From NCBI GenBank assembly GCA_016183655.1, contig JACPEH010000011.1:62001-126000 (forward strand): a DNA stretch of 64,000 nt, read 5' to 3'. Origin of the DNA: Rhodocyclales bacterium (GTDB lineage: Bacteria > Pseudomonadota > Gammaproteobacteria > Burkholderiales > Rhodocyclaceae). This document shows positions 36,538-44,943 of the stretch, in pieces. The first letter of the stretch is position 1. Each line of letters opens with the position of its first letter. A model generated the notes under the pieces. It worked only from the letters and a program-made list of their open reading frames with translations. It was not told where the DNA came from and ran no database searches. The position numbers and the translations under genes are program-made.

Positions 36538-38096
36538 TGGCGGCGTCCGGCGAGCGTGCCGCCGATCTCGACCGGCTGCGCCACGAGCCGCTGTGGGACG
36601 TGCTGGTCGTCGGCGGCGGCGCCACCGGCCTCGGCTGCGCGGTCGACGCCGCGGCGCGAGGCTATCGCACGCTGCTCGTCGAGCGCGGCGACTACGCAGG
36701 CGCCACCTCGTCGCGCAGCACCAAGCTGATCCACGGCGGCGTCCGCTACCTGCGCCAGGGCGACCTGTCGCTGGTGCGCCACGCGCTGGCCGAGCGCGCC
36801 CGGCTGCTGGCCAACGCCGCGCCGCTGGTGCGGCCGCTACCCTTCGTCATCCCGGCGCGCGGGCTCGGCGAGCGCCTGCGCTATTCCGCCGGGCTCAAGC
36901 TCTACGACCTGCTCGCCGGCGCCCGCGGCATCGCCGCCTCGGCGCTGCTCGACCGCCGGCAGACGCTGGCCGCGCTGCCCGGACTGCGCAGCGACGGCGT
37001 CGTTGGCGGCGTCCGCTACTGGGACGCGCAGTTCGACGACGCCCGGCTGGCGGTGACGCTGATGCGCAGCGCGCGCGACCTCGGCGCCACCTGCCTCAAC
37101 TACTGCGCGCTCGCCGGCCTGCTCAAGGCCGGCGGCCGCGTCTGCGGCGCCGAACTGCGCGACGCCGAGAGCGGCGAGGAGTTCGCGGTGCGCGCCCGCG
37201 TCGTGATCAACGCCACCGGCGTCTACGCCGACGCCGTGCGCCGCCTCGACGACGCCGGCGCCGCGCCGCTGCTGACGCCGAGCCAGGGCATCCATCTCGT
37301 CGTCGACGCCGCTTTCCTGCCCGGCGACAGCGCGCTGCTGGTGCCGGAAACCGAGGACGGCCGCGTCATGTTCGCCATTCCGTGGCTGGGCAAGGTACTG
37401 ATCGGCACCACGGACACCGCGCGCGACGACCTGCCGGATGAGCCGCAGCCGCTTGCCGGCGAGGTCGACTTCCTGCTGCGTACCGCTGCCGGCGTGCTGG
37501 CGCGACCGCCGCAGCGCAGCGACGTGCGCAGCGTCTTCGCCGGCCTGCGGCCGCTGCTGGCGCCGGCGGCGAGTGGCAGCCACGGCGGCGGATCGTCGGC
37601 GTCGCTGTCGCGCGAGCACGCCATCGTCGTCGGCGACAGCGGCCTGCTCACCGTCACCGGCGGCAAATGGACCACCTACCGCTGGATGGCCGAGCAGGTC
37701 GTCGACCGGGCGGCGGCGGTCGCCGGCCTGCCGGCGGGAGTCTGCGAGACGCGTGAACTGCGCCTGCACGGCTGCGCCGCCGACAGCGGCGGCGGCGTCT
37801 ACGGCAGCGACGCCGCCGCCGTCGCGGCGCTGCCCGGTGCCGGCGTTGCGCTGCATCCAGCGCTGCCGTATAGCGAGGCGATGGTCCGGTTCGCGTTCCG
37901 CTGCGAAGGCGCGCGCACGATCGAGGACGTGCTCGCGCGGCGGACGCGGGCGCTGTTCATCGACGCCGCCGCCGCCGAGGCGGCGATCGGGCGGGTAGGG
38001 GAAATCCTCGCCGAGGAACTGTCGCCGTCGCCAGAGCGCCTGCTGGCGCTGCTGCAGGCGGCGCGCGCCAGCGCCGGGCGTTTCCGCCTGGCCTGA
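36537..38096 (+). CDS. glpD: Aerobic glycerol-3-phosphate dehydrogenase
   Basis: A 519-residue FAD enzyme oxidising glycerol-3-phosphate to dihydroxyacetone phosphate and feeding the quinone pool. LVVGGGATGLGCAVDAAARG (residues about 22-41) binds FAD. GATSSRSTKLIHGGVRYLRQG is the GlpD signature, and SGLLTVTGGKWTTYRWMAEQV is the second FAD motif. The C-terminal helical domain is present. It is coupled with glpK through ATGA-type overlap (TGATG). The frame's apparent longer upstream extension is glpK's shadow. Confidence 0.96.
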
Positions 38097-38121
38097 GTCT
38101 GCGGCGCTGCCTTTTGCCCGG

Positions 38122-38370
38122 CTACCAGCCGCCGAGTTGCGGCGGCTGCATGCCGAGGCGCAGCATTTCCTCCTCGACCTTCAGCCGCAGCATCAGCAGG
38201 CCCTGCAGGGTCTCGCGCGGCTTGTCGGCGGCCCAGGTGTCGTGATGCTGGGTGAGGCAGTAGTGGATCGCCGCATGGTCGGACACCTCGACGCCGCAGA
38301 GCTGCGCGTAGTGCATGATCTCGTGGTCGAGCGCGGCGAGTTCCTCGTGGTAATTCTCGAAGCCGGTCAT
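38122..38370 (-). CDS. Conserved small protein, unknown
   Basis: An 82-residue, mostly helical, acidic protein: ENYHEELAALDHEIMHYAQLCGVEVSDHAAIHYCLTQHHDTWAADKPRETLQGLLMLRLKVEEEMLRLGMQPP. No signal or membrane segment. It has a histidine/cysteine-rich central stretch (H20, C25, H32, H36, C38, H42, H43 approximately) that could bind metal. It follows the LivK-type binding protein by 22 bases in the same direction. I do not recognise a family with confidence. Confidence 0.6.
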   Translation of the reverse strand: MTGFENYHEELAALDHEIMHYAQLCGVEVSDHAAIHYCLTQHHDTWAADKPRETLQGLLMLRLKVEEEMLRLGMQPPQLGGW

Positions 38371-38392
38371 GTGTCGCTCCGCCTGGCGGCGC

Positions 38393-39532
38393 TCACGGCA
38401 CCAGCGTCCAGCGGCCGCCCTTCACCGTCATCATCACGCGGGCGCGGCCGTCCATGCCATTGTGGTCGGCGGCGCTCATGTTGAAGACGCCCTGCGCGCC
38501 GGTTACTTCCTTGGTCGTCTCCAGCGCGTCGCGCAACGCGGCGCGGAACTCCGGCGTTCCCGGCTTCGCCTTCTTCAGCGCCACCGGCACCGCTTTCGTC
38601 AGCAGCAGGCCGGCGTCGAAGGTGTTGGCGCCGAAGGTCGAGGTCGTGCCGGCGCCGTACTTCGCCTCGTAGGCCTTGATGTAGCCCTGCGCCACGGCCT
38701 TCACCGGATTCGCCGCCGGCAGGTCGTCGGCGACCAGCATTGGCCCGCCGGCCATCAGCGTGCCTTCGACCCTGGCGCCGCCCAGGCGGATGAAGTCGTT
38801 GGTGGCGACGCCGTGCGTCTGGTACAGCTTGCCCCGGTAGCCCCTCTCGGCCAGCGCCGCCTGCGGCAGCACCGCCGGGCCGCCGGTGGCGGCGACGAAC
38901 ACCGCGTCCGGCTTCGCCGCCAAGAGCTTCAGCGCCTGCCCGGTGACCGACTGGTCGGTGCGCGTGTAGCGCTCGCTGGCAACGATCTTCAGCCCGGCCT
39001 TCTCGGCCATTGGCGCGAACACCCTGAACCAGTTCTCGCCGTAGGGATCGTTGAAACCGACGAAGCCGACCGTCTTCACGCCGCTCGCCGTCATGTGCGC
39101 GATCACCGCCTCGGCGATCAGGTCGTCGTTCTGCGTCGTCTTGAACACCCACTTCCGCTTCTCGTCCATCGGCTGCACCAGCGACGACGAACCGACCGTG
39201 GTCAGCAGCGGCGTCTTCGCCTCGGCGACGAAGTCGAGCATCGCCAGCGCCGCCGGCGTCGTCGTCGGCCCGATCAGCGCATCGACCTTGTGCTCTGTGA
39301 GCAGCTTCTTGACGCTGGTCACCGCATTGGTCGGATCGGAGGCGTCGTCGAGCACCACGTACTCGACCTTGTGCCCGCCGATCTCGGCCGGCAGCAACGC
39401 GACGGTGTTCTTCTGCGGCATGCCGACGACGGCGGTGACGCCGGTCGACGAAGCGATGACGCCGACCTTCAGGTCGGCGTGGGCGAGGCCGGCGACGGCG
39501 AACAGGGCGGCGAGCAGGGAGAGGCGGCGCAT
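38393..39532 (-). CDS. Branched-chain amino acid-type ABC binding protein
   Basis: A 379-residue type I periplasmic binding protein with signal MRRLSLLAALFAVAGLAHA. The Leu/Ile/Val-binding fold is seen in LKVGVIASSTGVTAVVGMPQKNTVALL, VLDDASDPTNAVTSVKKLL, DALIGPTTTPAALAM and FGANTFDAGLLLTKAV. No permease or ATPase genes (livHMGF) are adjacent, so it is an orphan binding protein that may use a distant transporter. The ligand, an amino acid or aromatic acid, is unresolved. Confidence 0.88.
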   Translation of the reverse strand: MRRLSLLAALFAVAGLAHADLKVGVIASSTGVTAVVGMPQKNTVALLPAEIGGHKVEYVVLDDASDPTNAVTSVKKLLTEHKVDALIGPTTTPAALAMLDFVAEAKTPLLTTVGSSSLVQPMDEKRKWVFKTTQNDDLIAEAVIAHMTASGVKTVGFVGFNDPYGENWFRVFAPMAEKAGLKIVASERYTRTDQSVTGQALKLLAAKPDAVFVAATGGPAVLPQAALAERGYRGKLYQTHGVATNDFIRLGGARVEGTLMAGGPMLVADDLPAANPVKAVAQGYIKAYEAKYGAGTTSTFGANTFDAGLLLTKAVPVALKKAKPGTPEFRAALRDALETTKEVTGAQGVFNMSAADHNGMDGRARVMMTVKGGRWTLVP

Positions 39533-39703
39533 GGCGGAGGTCCGGGGAAATGGAGACGGGGGATTATCGCGGAAAACTTGTTATGGCTGGCAATGTCTAC
39601 AGCATAGTTGCTGCATGGGTATGAAGTTATTTAACGGACTCAGTGGGTCCTAACCGTCGTTGGCGAATTTCAACCGCCTGCTAGGTTCAAGAGGGAGACT
39701 GGT

Positions 39704-40282
39704 GTGTATCCGATCAAGGACATGTACGAAGGACCGAGGTACCTTCTGGAAAAAGCGAAGCGTGATCGAGAGATATTGACCAGAGACCTTGCACACTGGG
39801 ACGGTAAAGTAGTCCCCGATAGCGTCTTTAATTTTTCTGTGACGGTTTACCACGTAGTCGACTGGGTAAAGGCGTATAAACCGGCTCTCGAGCAAGCGGC
39901 TTATGAATGGCTCAACTCCCGCGAGGAACTCGGAGTATTCCGTGATCTCAGCAACGCGAGTAAGCACGTAAAATTGGACCTAGAAAGGCCCCCTTATAAA
40001 AAGCATCCGCCGGTATTTGATAAGGCCAAATTGTCGGCGACGTCAGAAACCATTGTGCGAGCAGGGGGGCAAAAATGTCGGTTTAAAATCCAGAGCAAGA
40101 ACGGAACACGCCTAGCTGTGGAAGAGTGGGCGACTCGAGCTGTTAACGCATGGGATGAGTTCTTTGTATGCAATGGCTTATACGCCCATTGCGTAACCAA
40201 CGCGTCAACTCGGCGGCCCAACTGCGCGCTGCCTGGCGCCAGTTGTGCCCGTCATTTCAGATTGCATGGGGCGGCACTGTGA
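39704..40282 (+). CDS. Hypothetical protein in a low-GC islet
   Basis: About 192 residues from a GTG at 39704 with GAGGGAGA upstream. Soluble, mixed alpha/beta, rich in K/R/Y: MYEGPRYLLEKAKRDREILTRD, FSVTVYHVVDWVKAY, DLSNASKHVKLDLERPPYK. The SNASKH-K segment and leading helices resemble HEPN-like helical proteins, but I cannot assign a family. Base composition is clearly lower in GC than its surroundings and codon use is different, so it was acquired horizontally. Its stop overlaps the next gene's GTG (GTGA). Confidence 0.6.
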   Translation: MYPIKDMYEGPRYLLEKAKRDREILTRDLAHWDGKVVPDSVFNFSVTVYHVVDWVKAYKPALEQAAYEWLNSREELGVFRDLSNASKHVKLDLERPPYKKHPPVFDKAKLSATSETIVRAGGQKCRFKIQSKNGTRLAVEEWATRAVNAWDEFFVCNGLYAHCVTNASTRRPNCALPGASCARHFRLHGAAL

Positions 40283-41049
40283 CGCGTACTACCATCTTGA
40301 TTTTTATGGCGGTACTTTCTGGAATGACCTCTACACGAGTAGCCGCCCAATCCGACTTCGAGAGAGCACAGAACCTGACAACGTGCCTTGGTGGCCGTTA
40401 TCCGGCTATTTGCAAGAAACACTGGCTTAGCGCGGACGAGTTGAAGAAAGCCGAGAGTGCAGAGCACCGAGAGAATCTGAAAACCTGTTTAACCGGGCGC
40501 TATCCCGTGCTCTGTAATCGAAACAAACTGACCGCTGAAGAGGCTCTACAGGTTCTGTCCGCCGAAAAACGAGAGAACCTCAAAACGTGCCTCATGGGGC
40601 GCTACAAGGCACTGTGCAAGAAGAACCTACTATCCGAGCCTGAGCTAAGGCAAGTTTTGGCCGCTGAGCAATCCGAAAACTTGCGCACATGTCTAACAGG
40701 TCGTTACCCAATACTCTGCGACAAGTCTATGCTCACCAAGGAGCAGTTCTCCCAAACTCTGGCGGCGGAAGGTCGCGTTGCAGAGGAACGTAAACAGTAC
40801 ATTGGCAAAATGCCGGTTCCCCGTGGTCGCCGCTACTCGTCCTCGAACTGCGAGTCAGGTCACTGGATTCAGTCTGTCTCAAATGATGGAAGGATCGTAA
40901 TGCTTGAAGACGGTTCGATTTGGGAGGTTGATGTTGTAGATGCAATTGATTCTGCTCTATGGCTGCCAATAACAGAGATCGTCGCGTGCGACGATAAACT
41001 GATAAACACCGATGACAATGAGACCGTCTCGGCTACACGTATCCGCTGA
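40279..41049 (+). CDS. Secreted protein with four tandem TCL-GRYP-LC repeats
   Basis: About 256 residues from a GTG at 40279, with a signal peptide ending VAAQ. Four ~36-residue repeats follow, each close to ENLKTCLTGRYPVLC then a four-residue spacer, L(T/S)..E....L.AE. Each has two cysteines spaced C-x7-C, which may form a disulfide. After the repeats, VPRGRRYSSSNCESGHWIQSVSNDGRIVMLEDGSIWEVDVVDAIDSALW is a small beta domain seen at the end of other exported proteins. Low GC, linked by overlap to the preceding gene. Function unknown. Confidence 0.7.
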   Translation: MTRTTILIFMAVLSGMTSTRVAAQSDFERAQNLTTCLGGRYPAICKKHWLSADELKKAESAEHRENLKTCLTGRYPVLCNRNKLTAEEALQVLSAEKRENLKTCLMGRYKALCKKNLLSEPELRQVLAAEQSENLRTCLTGRYPILCDKSMLTKEQFSQTLAAEGRVAEERKQYIGKMPVPRGRRYSSSNCESGHWIQSVSNDGRIVMLEDGSIWEVDVVDAIDSALWLPITEIVACDDKLINTDDNETVSATRIR

Positions 41050-41164
41050 AAATAAGTGCGTAAAAGGTTCCGTGGTCGATTCCTGCCTGTCGTGCGGCAG
41101 GAGGCTGTGCCGTTGCGTGGCCAGCATGCCGACCAGACGGGACGTGGAAGGCCGCAAAAGGGTG

Positions 41165-41209
41165 TTGACACTCGCCAGCGCTGAATAGACAGAGTGCAAC
41201 CATTGCACT
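41165..41209 (+). promoter_or_regulatory. Promoter and palindromic operator before the DUF4160 gene
   Basis: A perfect -35 hexamer TTGACA is at 41165-41170; a weak -10 lies near 41186-41192. Next comes the perfect palindrome AGTGCAA-CCA-TTGCACT (41193-41209), overlapping the expected transcription start and 11 bases before the ATG. An operator this close fits autoregulation by the second gene's DNA-binding domain; that is inference. Confidence 0.55.
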
Positions 41210-41220
41210 AACATGCCCTC

Positions 41221-41457
41221 ATGCCACGGATTCGTCCATTCGCCGCCTGCCAGATCAACCTCTACCCCAAGGATCACCTGCCGCCACATTTTCATGTGGT
41301 GGCCAGCGACGGCAGAGAGTGGCTGGTGCGAATCGAAGACGGCGAGATTCTGGAAGGGCCGCGGGATGTCCGGGCCATTCGCGAGGCCCTCGAATGGGCC
41401 GCCGTTCCGGAGAACAGGGAGTTGTTGATGCGTCGTTTCCTGGAGTTGCGCTCATGA
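41221..41457 (+). CDS. DUF4160 protein (toxin-antitoxin-like pair, first gene)
   Basis: A 78-residue protein with the DUF4160 signature: PRIRPFAACQINLYPKDHLPPHFHVVASDGREWLVRIEDGEILEG. The HLPPHFHV histidines are invariant in the family. It is usually next to a DUF2442 gene, as here, and the pair is often listed as a putative toxin-antitoxin or stress module; activity is unproven. Overlaps the next gene by four bases. Confidence 0.88.
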   Translation: MPRIRPFAACQINLYPKDHLPPHFHVVASDGREWLVRIEDGEILEGPRDVRAIREALEWAAVPENRELLMRRFLELRS

Positions 41458-41912
41458 GCAAACGCCAAGACATTTTCCACCTGAGCGGGGTCAAGCCGCT
41501 GGACAAGCTTCGTCTGGCCTTGGCGTATGCCGATGGCGCGGAGTTCGAGGTTGACCTGACGGAATGGGTCCGCTCGGCTTCCGTGCTCAAGCCCTTGCGC
41601 AAGGCGGCGCTGTTTTCTACCGCCCGGATCGGCGCGTTCGGCCGTGCGGTCGAGTTCGGGGACGGCGAGATCGACCTCGCCGGCGACAACCTGCGCAACC
41701 TGGCCGTGGAGCAGGCCGGCGGTATCGGCCACGAGCGCATCTGGAACTGGATGCACGATAACGGGCTGACCATCGATCAGGCCGCGGCAGTGCTCGGGAT
41801 CAGCCGCCGCATGCTGATCTATTACCGCAACGGGGAGAAGCGGATTCCTCGCCATATCTGGCTGGCCTGTGTCGGCTGGGAAACGCTGCAGAAGCACGGC
41901 GCGGCGGCGTAG
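41454..41912 (+). CDS. DUF2442-HTH protein (toxin-antitoxin-like pair, second gene)
   Basis: A 152-residue protein. Residues 1-80 are DUF2442 (GVKPLDKLRLALAYADGAEFEVDLTEWV...VEFGDGEIDLAGDNLRNLA). Residues about 95-140 form a helix-turn-helix (NGLTIDQAAAVLGISRRMLIYYRNGEKRIPRHIWLACVGWE). The HTH makes it the likely DNA-binding partner that recognises the palindrome at 41193-41209. Start inside the DUF4160 stop (ATGA). Confidence 0.85.
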   Translation: MSKRQDIFHLSGVKPLDKLRLALAYADGAEFEVDLTEWVRSASVLKPLRKAALFSTARIGAFGRAVEFGDGEIDLAGDNLRNLAVEQAGGIGHERIWNWMHDNGLTIDQAAAVLGISRRMLIYYRNGEKRIPRHIWLACVGWETLQKHGAAA

Positions 41913-41931
41913 CCGGTCCGCGATCCGCGCT

Positions 41932-42261
41932 TCAGCCGCGGTCGTCGTCGTTCATCCAGGCGGGAATGTCCCGTTTCCCGTGGAGTACGCGCCACACCTC
42001 GATGTGCTGTTCCCGCTCGACGTAGAAAACGAGGTAGGGGTAGCGGGCCAGCGGGTGGAAGCGCAGGCCGGGCAGATTCAGTTCGTGGGCGTAGCGCGGC
42101 GAGCCGGCCGCCGGGTGGCGCGCGATGTGCGCGTAGGCGCGCTCCAGTGCATCGATGAATCCGAGCGCCGCCGGCGCGGCGCCTTCGCTCAGGTAGTGAT
42201 CGAGCGCCGCGTCGACATCCCGGTTGGCCTGTTCGCGCGGGACGACCGGCTTGGCCTTCAT
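41932..42261 (-). CDS. parE: ParE/RelE-family toxin
   Basis: A 109-residue type II toxin: QANRDVDAALDHYLSEGAAPAALGFIDALERAYAHIARHPAAGSPRYAHELNLPGLRFHPLARYPYLVFYVEREQHIEVWRVLHGKRDI. The basic strand LRFHPLARYPYLVFY and the terminal VWRVLHGKRDIP are typical of ParE-like members that poison gyrase; RelE-like ribonuclease activity cannot be excluded. It overlaps the antitoxin gene by four bases. Confidence 0.9.
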   Translation of the reverse strand: MKAKPVVPREQANRDVDAALDHYLSEGAAPAALGFIDALERAYAHIARHPAAGSPRYAHELNLPGLRFHPLARYPYLVFYVEREQHIEVWRVLHGKRDIPAWMNDDDRG

Positions 42262-42497
42262 TTCTTGCTGCGTTGCCGGACGCGGTCGCGCAAGCCTTCG
42301 AAATATGCAGCGTCAGCCGCAGCCGCCGGCGCCGAAGCCGCTCCCGCCAGCATCAGCTGCCGCAGTTCCAGGCGATCCTGGTCCTTGCGGATCAGCTCGC
42401 GCACATACTCGCTGCTCGTGCCGTAGCCGCGCTGGCTGACTTGGTCGTCGACGAACGCCTTGAGGGATTCGGGGAGGGAGATGTTCATCGTGCTCAT
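42258..42497 (-). CDS. parD: ParD-family antitoxin
   Basis: A 79-residue antitoxin with the CopG/ParD ribbon-helix-helix: MNISLPESLKAFVDDQVSQRGYGTSSEYVRELIRKDQDRLELRQLML. The C-terminal part wraps the toxin. An ATG at 42488 (MNISL) is an alternative start. Direct repeats TTGCCAA upstream (42516-42532) are likely its operator. Confidence 0.92.
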   Translation of the reverse strand: MSTMNISLPESLKAFVDDQVSQRGYGTSSEYVRELIRKDQDRLELRQLMLAGAASAPAAAADAAYFEGLRDRVRQRSKK

Positions 42498-42515
42498 GGA
42501 GAAATCCTAGAGGTC

Positions 42516-42532
42516 TTGGCAAAAATTGGCAA
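42516..42532 (-). promoter_or_regulatory. Direct-repeat operator of parDE
   Basis: Two TTGCCAA heptamers (on the minus strand), repeated with a 10-base period at 42516-42522 and 42526-42532, lie 19 to 35 bases before the parD start. One turn of helix between identical half-sites suits a ribbon-helix-helix antitoxin. Confidence 0.5.
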
Positions 42533-42554
42533 GTCGGCTTGGCCGGTTCGGCTG

Positions 42555-42618
42555 CCAGTGCAGCGTTTCTGGATTCCGGGTTCCGGAGACTGCGCTCCGG
42601 CCCCGGAATGACGGGCTT
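42555..42618. repeat. REP-like palindrome
   Basis: The stretch GATTCCGGGTTCCGGAG...CTCCGGCCCCGGAATGACGGG is a two-armed palindrome (TTCCGGGtTCCGGAG against CTCCGGCCCCGGAA). It ends in GAATGACGGG, the typical end of dispersed REP-like repeats in proteobacteria. It lies between parDE and the terminator of the acyl-CoA dehydrogenase gene. Confidence 0.45.
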
Positions 42619-42633
42619 GGCGGTATGGCTAAT

Positions 42634-42664
42634 CACAAAAAAACGGGGCTCCCGCAGGAGCCCC
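42634..42664 (-). terminator. Rho-independent terminator of the acyl-CoA dehydrogenase gene
   Basis: On the minus strand GGGGCTCC, loop TGCG and GGAGCCCC (8-bp perfect stem) are followed by GTTTTTTTG. It lies 21 bases after the dehydrogenase stop codon at 42685. Confidence 0.9.
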
Positions 42665-42684
42665 AAGACTGACCGCGCAACCGA

Positions 42685-44469
42685 TCAGAACAAGGCTTCC
42701 TCCAGCGCCATCAGCGGCGCGGCGCCGGCGCGGGCCTGGCGGATCGCCGTCGCCGTTTCCGGCAGCAGCTTGGCGAAATAGAAGCGCGCGGTGGCCAGCT
42801 TGGCCTGGTAGAAGCTGTCGCCCGATTCCTGCTTCGCCAGCGCAATCTTCGCCATGCGCGCCCAGAAGTAGGCGAACACCAGGTGGCCGGCGACCTTCAT
42901 GTAGGGCACGGCGGCGGCGCCGACCTCGTCCGGGTTGCGCATCGCGTTCATGCCGATTTCCATGGTCAGCTTCTGCAGCTTTTCGGCGACGTCGGCGAGC
43001 GGCGCGATGAACTCGGCCATCTTCGCGTCGTCCTTGTTGGCGATGACGAAGGCCTCGACGCGGCGGCCGAACTTTTTCAGCTTCGCGCCCTGGTCGGCGA
43101 GCACCTTGCGTGCCAGCAGGTCGAGCGACTGAATGGTGTTGGTGCCTTCGTAGATCTGGTTGATGCGTGCGTCGCGGACGTACTGCTCCATGCCCCACTC
43201 GCTGATGAAGCCGTGGCCGCCGAAGATCTGCAGGCCGAGGTTGGTGCACTCGAAGGCGTTGTCGGTGAGGAAGGCCTTGATGATCGGTATGAGCAGCGCG
43301 ACGACGTCGTCGGCTTCCTGGCGCACCTTCTCGTCGGGGTGGTCGAGCGAGCGGTCGAGTTCCAGTGCGACGAAGTAGGAGAAGGCGCGGCCGGCCTCGG
43401 CGTAGGCCTTCTGCGTCAGCAGCATGCGGCGCACGTCGGGGTGCACGATGATCGGGTCGGCGGCCTTGTCCTTGGCCTTGGCGCCGGTCAGCGAACGGCT
43501 CTGCAGGCGCTCGCGGGCATAGGCCAGCGAGTTCTGGTAGGCGACTTCGGTGAGGCCGAGGCCCTGCATGCCGACGCCGAGGCGCGCCGCGTTCATCATC
43601 ACGAACATGGCGTTGAGGCCCTTGTGCGGCTGGCCGAGCAGCCAGCCCTTGGCAGCGTCGAAGTTCATCACGCAGGTCGAATTGCCGTGGATGCCCATCT
43701 TGTGCTCGATCGAGCCGCAGACGGCGCCGTTGCGCGGGCCGAGCGCACCGTCGGCAGCCGGCACGAACTTCGGCACGGCGAACAGGCTGATGCCCTTGGT
43801 GCCGGCCGGCGCGTCCGGCAGGCGGGCGAGCACCAGGTGCACGATGTTCTCCGCCATGTCGTGTTCGCCGGAGGAGATGAAGATCTTGGTGCCGCTGATC
43901 GCGTAGCTGCCGTCGGCCTGCGGTTCGGCCTTGGTGCGCAGGATGCCGAGGTCGGTGCCGCAGTGCGGCTCGGTCAGGCACATGGTGCCGGTCCATTCGC
44001 CGGAGACCAGCTTCGGCAGGTAGGCGCGCTTCAGCTCGGCCGAGCCGTGCGCGTGGATGCACTCGTAGGCGCCGTGCGACAGGCCGGGGTACATCGTCCA
44101 TGCCTGGTTCGACGAGTTCATCATCTCGTACAGCGCGTTGTTGACCACCTGCGGCAGCCCTTGGCCGCCGAAGTCCGGGTCGCAAGTGAGCGCCGGCCAG
44201 CCGGCCTCGCGGTACTGCACGTAGGCTTCCTTGAAGCCGGTCGGGGTGGTGACCTCGCCGTTGTCCCAGCGGCAGCCCTCGCGGTCGCCGGATTGGTTGA
44301 GCGGGAAGATCACCTCGGCGCAGAACTTGCCGCCCTCTTCGATGATCTGGTCGATCAGCTCGCGGTTGGTCTCGGCGTGCGTCGGCATCTCGGCCAGCGC
44401 ACCTTCAACTTCGAGAAGCTCGTGCAACACGAACTGCATGTCGCGCAGCGGTGGTTGGTACTGTCCCAT
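42685..44469 (-). CDS. Acyl-CoA dehydrogenase (FadE/DmdC-like, with C-terminal extension)
   Basis: A 594-residue flavoenzyme, larger than classic 380-residue members because of an extra C-terminal domain. The core has the N-terminal helical part, TMCLTEPHCGTDLGILRTKA, YAISGTKIFISSGEHDM, RLGVGMQGLGL and the C-terminal ICxQIYGG-like LGLQIFGGHGFI...VRDARINQIYEGTNTIQSLDLL. It oxidises an acyl-CoA at C2-C3 using FAD. This long subfamily includes 3-methylmercaptopropionyl-CoA dehydrogenase-like proteins; the substrate here is undetermined. It has its own palindromic operator and terminator. Confidence 0.92.
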   Translation of the reverse strand: MGQYQPPLRDMQFVLHELLEVEGALAEMPTHAETNRELIDQIIEEGGKFCAEVIFPLNQSGDREGCRWDNGEVTTPTGFKEAYVQYREAGWPALTCDPDFGGQGLPQVVNNALYEMMNSSNQAWTMYPGLSHGAYECIHAHGSAELKRAYLPKLVSGEWTGTMCLTEPHCGTDLGILRTKAEPQADGSYAISGTKIFISSGEHDMAENIVHLVLARLPDAPAGTKGISLFAVPKFVPAADGALGPRNGAVCGSIEHKMGIHGNSTCVMNFDAAKGWLLGQPHKGLNAMFVMMNAARLGVGMQGLGLTEVAYQNSLAYARERLQSRSLTGAKAKDKAADPIIVHPDVRRMLLTQKAYAEAGRAFSYFVALELDRSLDHPDEKVRQEADDVVALLIPIIKAFLTDNAFECTNLGLQIFGGHGFISEWGMEQYVRDARINQIYEGTNTIQSLDLLARKVLADQGAKLKKFGRRVEAFVIANKDDAKMAEFIAPLADVAEKLQKLTMEIGMNAMRNPDEVGAAAVPYMKVAGHLVFAYFWARMAKIALAKQESGDSFYQAKLATARFYFAKLLPETATAIRQARAGAAPLMALEEALF

Positions 44470-44550
44470 GGCGGTTCCCTTTTCTGGTCGTGTGGATGGA
44501 AGCGGGCGACGGCAACCGGATCGCTCCGGCCTGCATTGCTGACGCCAGCA

Positions 44551-44568
44551 TTAAAACGAACGTTTGAA
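44551..44568. promoter_or_regulatory. Palindromic operator upstream of the acyl-CoA dehydrogenase gene
   Basis: TTAAAACGAACGTTTGAA is an 18-base palindrome with one mismatch (core AAACG-AA-CGTTT at 44554-44565), about 82 bases upstream of the dehydrogenase start. It resembles operators of TetR-type fatty-acid regulators; the regulator is not in the window. I looked for a thiamine riboswitch in the rest of 44470-44710 and found none. Confidence 0.5.
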
Positions 44569-44710
44569 TCATTGTCGGGGCGAGGCGAGGCCGGGTCAAG
44601 TTGCAGTGCACCAATTCGACGCCGCACTGCGGCGGAGCGGTGAGCGCTTTGCCGCCGGAGCCGCCGGGGCTGCGTGCTAAAATTCGCGCTTTCCCCCGTT
44701 CGCTTCCCCG

Positions 44711-44911
44711 ATGAAACTGACGATCAACGGCGAGAGCCGTGAGTTCCCCGTTCCGCTGACCGTGACCGCCCTGCTCGACGAGCTCGGGCTGGCCGGCAAG
44801 CGGATCGCCGTCGAGCGCAATGGCGAGATCGTGCCGAAGAGCCGTCACGCCGAAACCGCCCTCGACGACGGGGACAAGCTGGAGATCGTCGTCGCCGTCG
44901 GTGGCGGCTGA
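44711..44911 (+). CDS. thiS: Sulfur carrier protein ThiS
   Basis: A 66-residue ubiquitin-fold protein: [39 protein letters not shown] and the C-terminal VAVGGG. Its C-terminal Gly is converted to thiocarboxylate and delivers sulfur for thiazole formation by ThiG, the next gene. It is followed by thiG after 32 bases. No thiF, thiO or thiH is visible in the window. Confidence 0.95.
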   Translation: MKLTINGESREFPVPLTVTALLDELGLAGKRIAVERNGEIVPKSRHAETALDDGDKLEIVVAVGGG

Positions 44912-44943
44912 CGGTCGCTGTCAGGTTAAGGAGTACTCACCTC

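Noticed and set aside
44470..44710. Thiamine (TPP) riboswitch upstream of thiS
   Set aside because: No CTGAGA or ACCTGA thi-box elements are present; the only notable structure is the palindrome assigned to the acyl-CoA dehydrogenase promoter.
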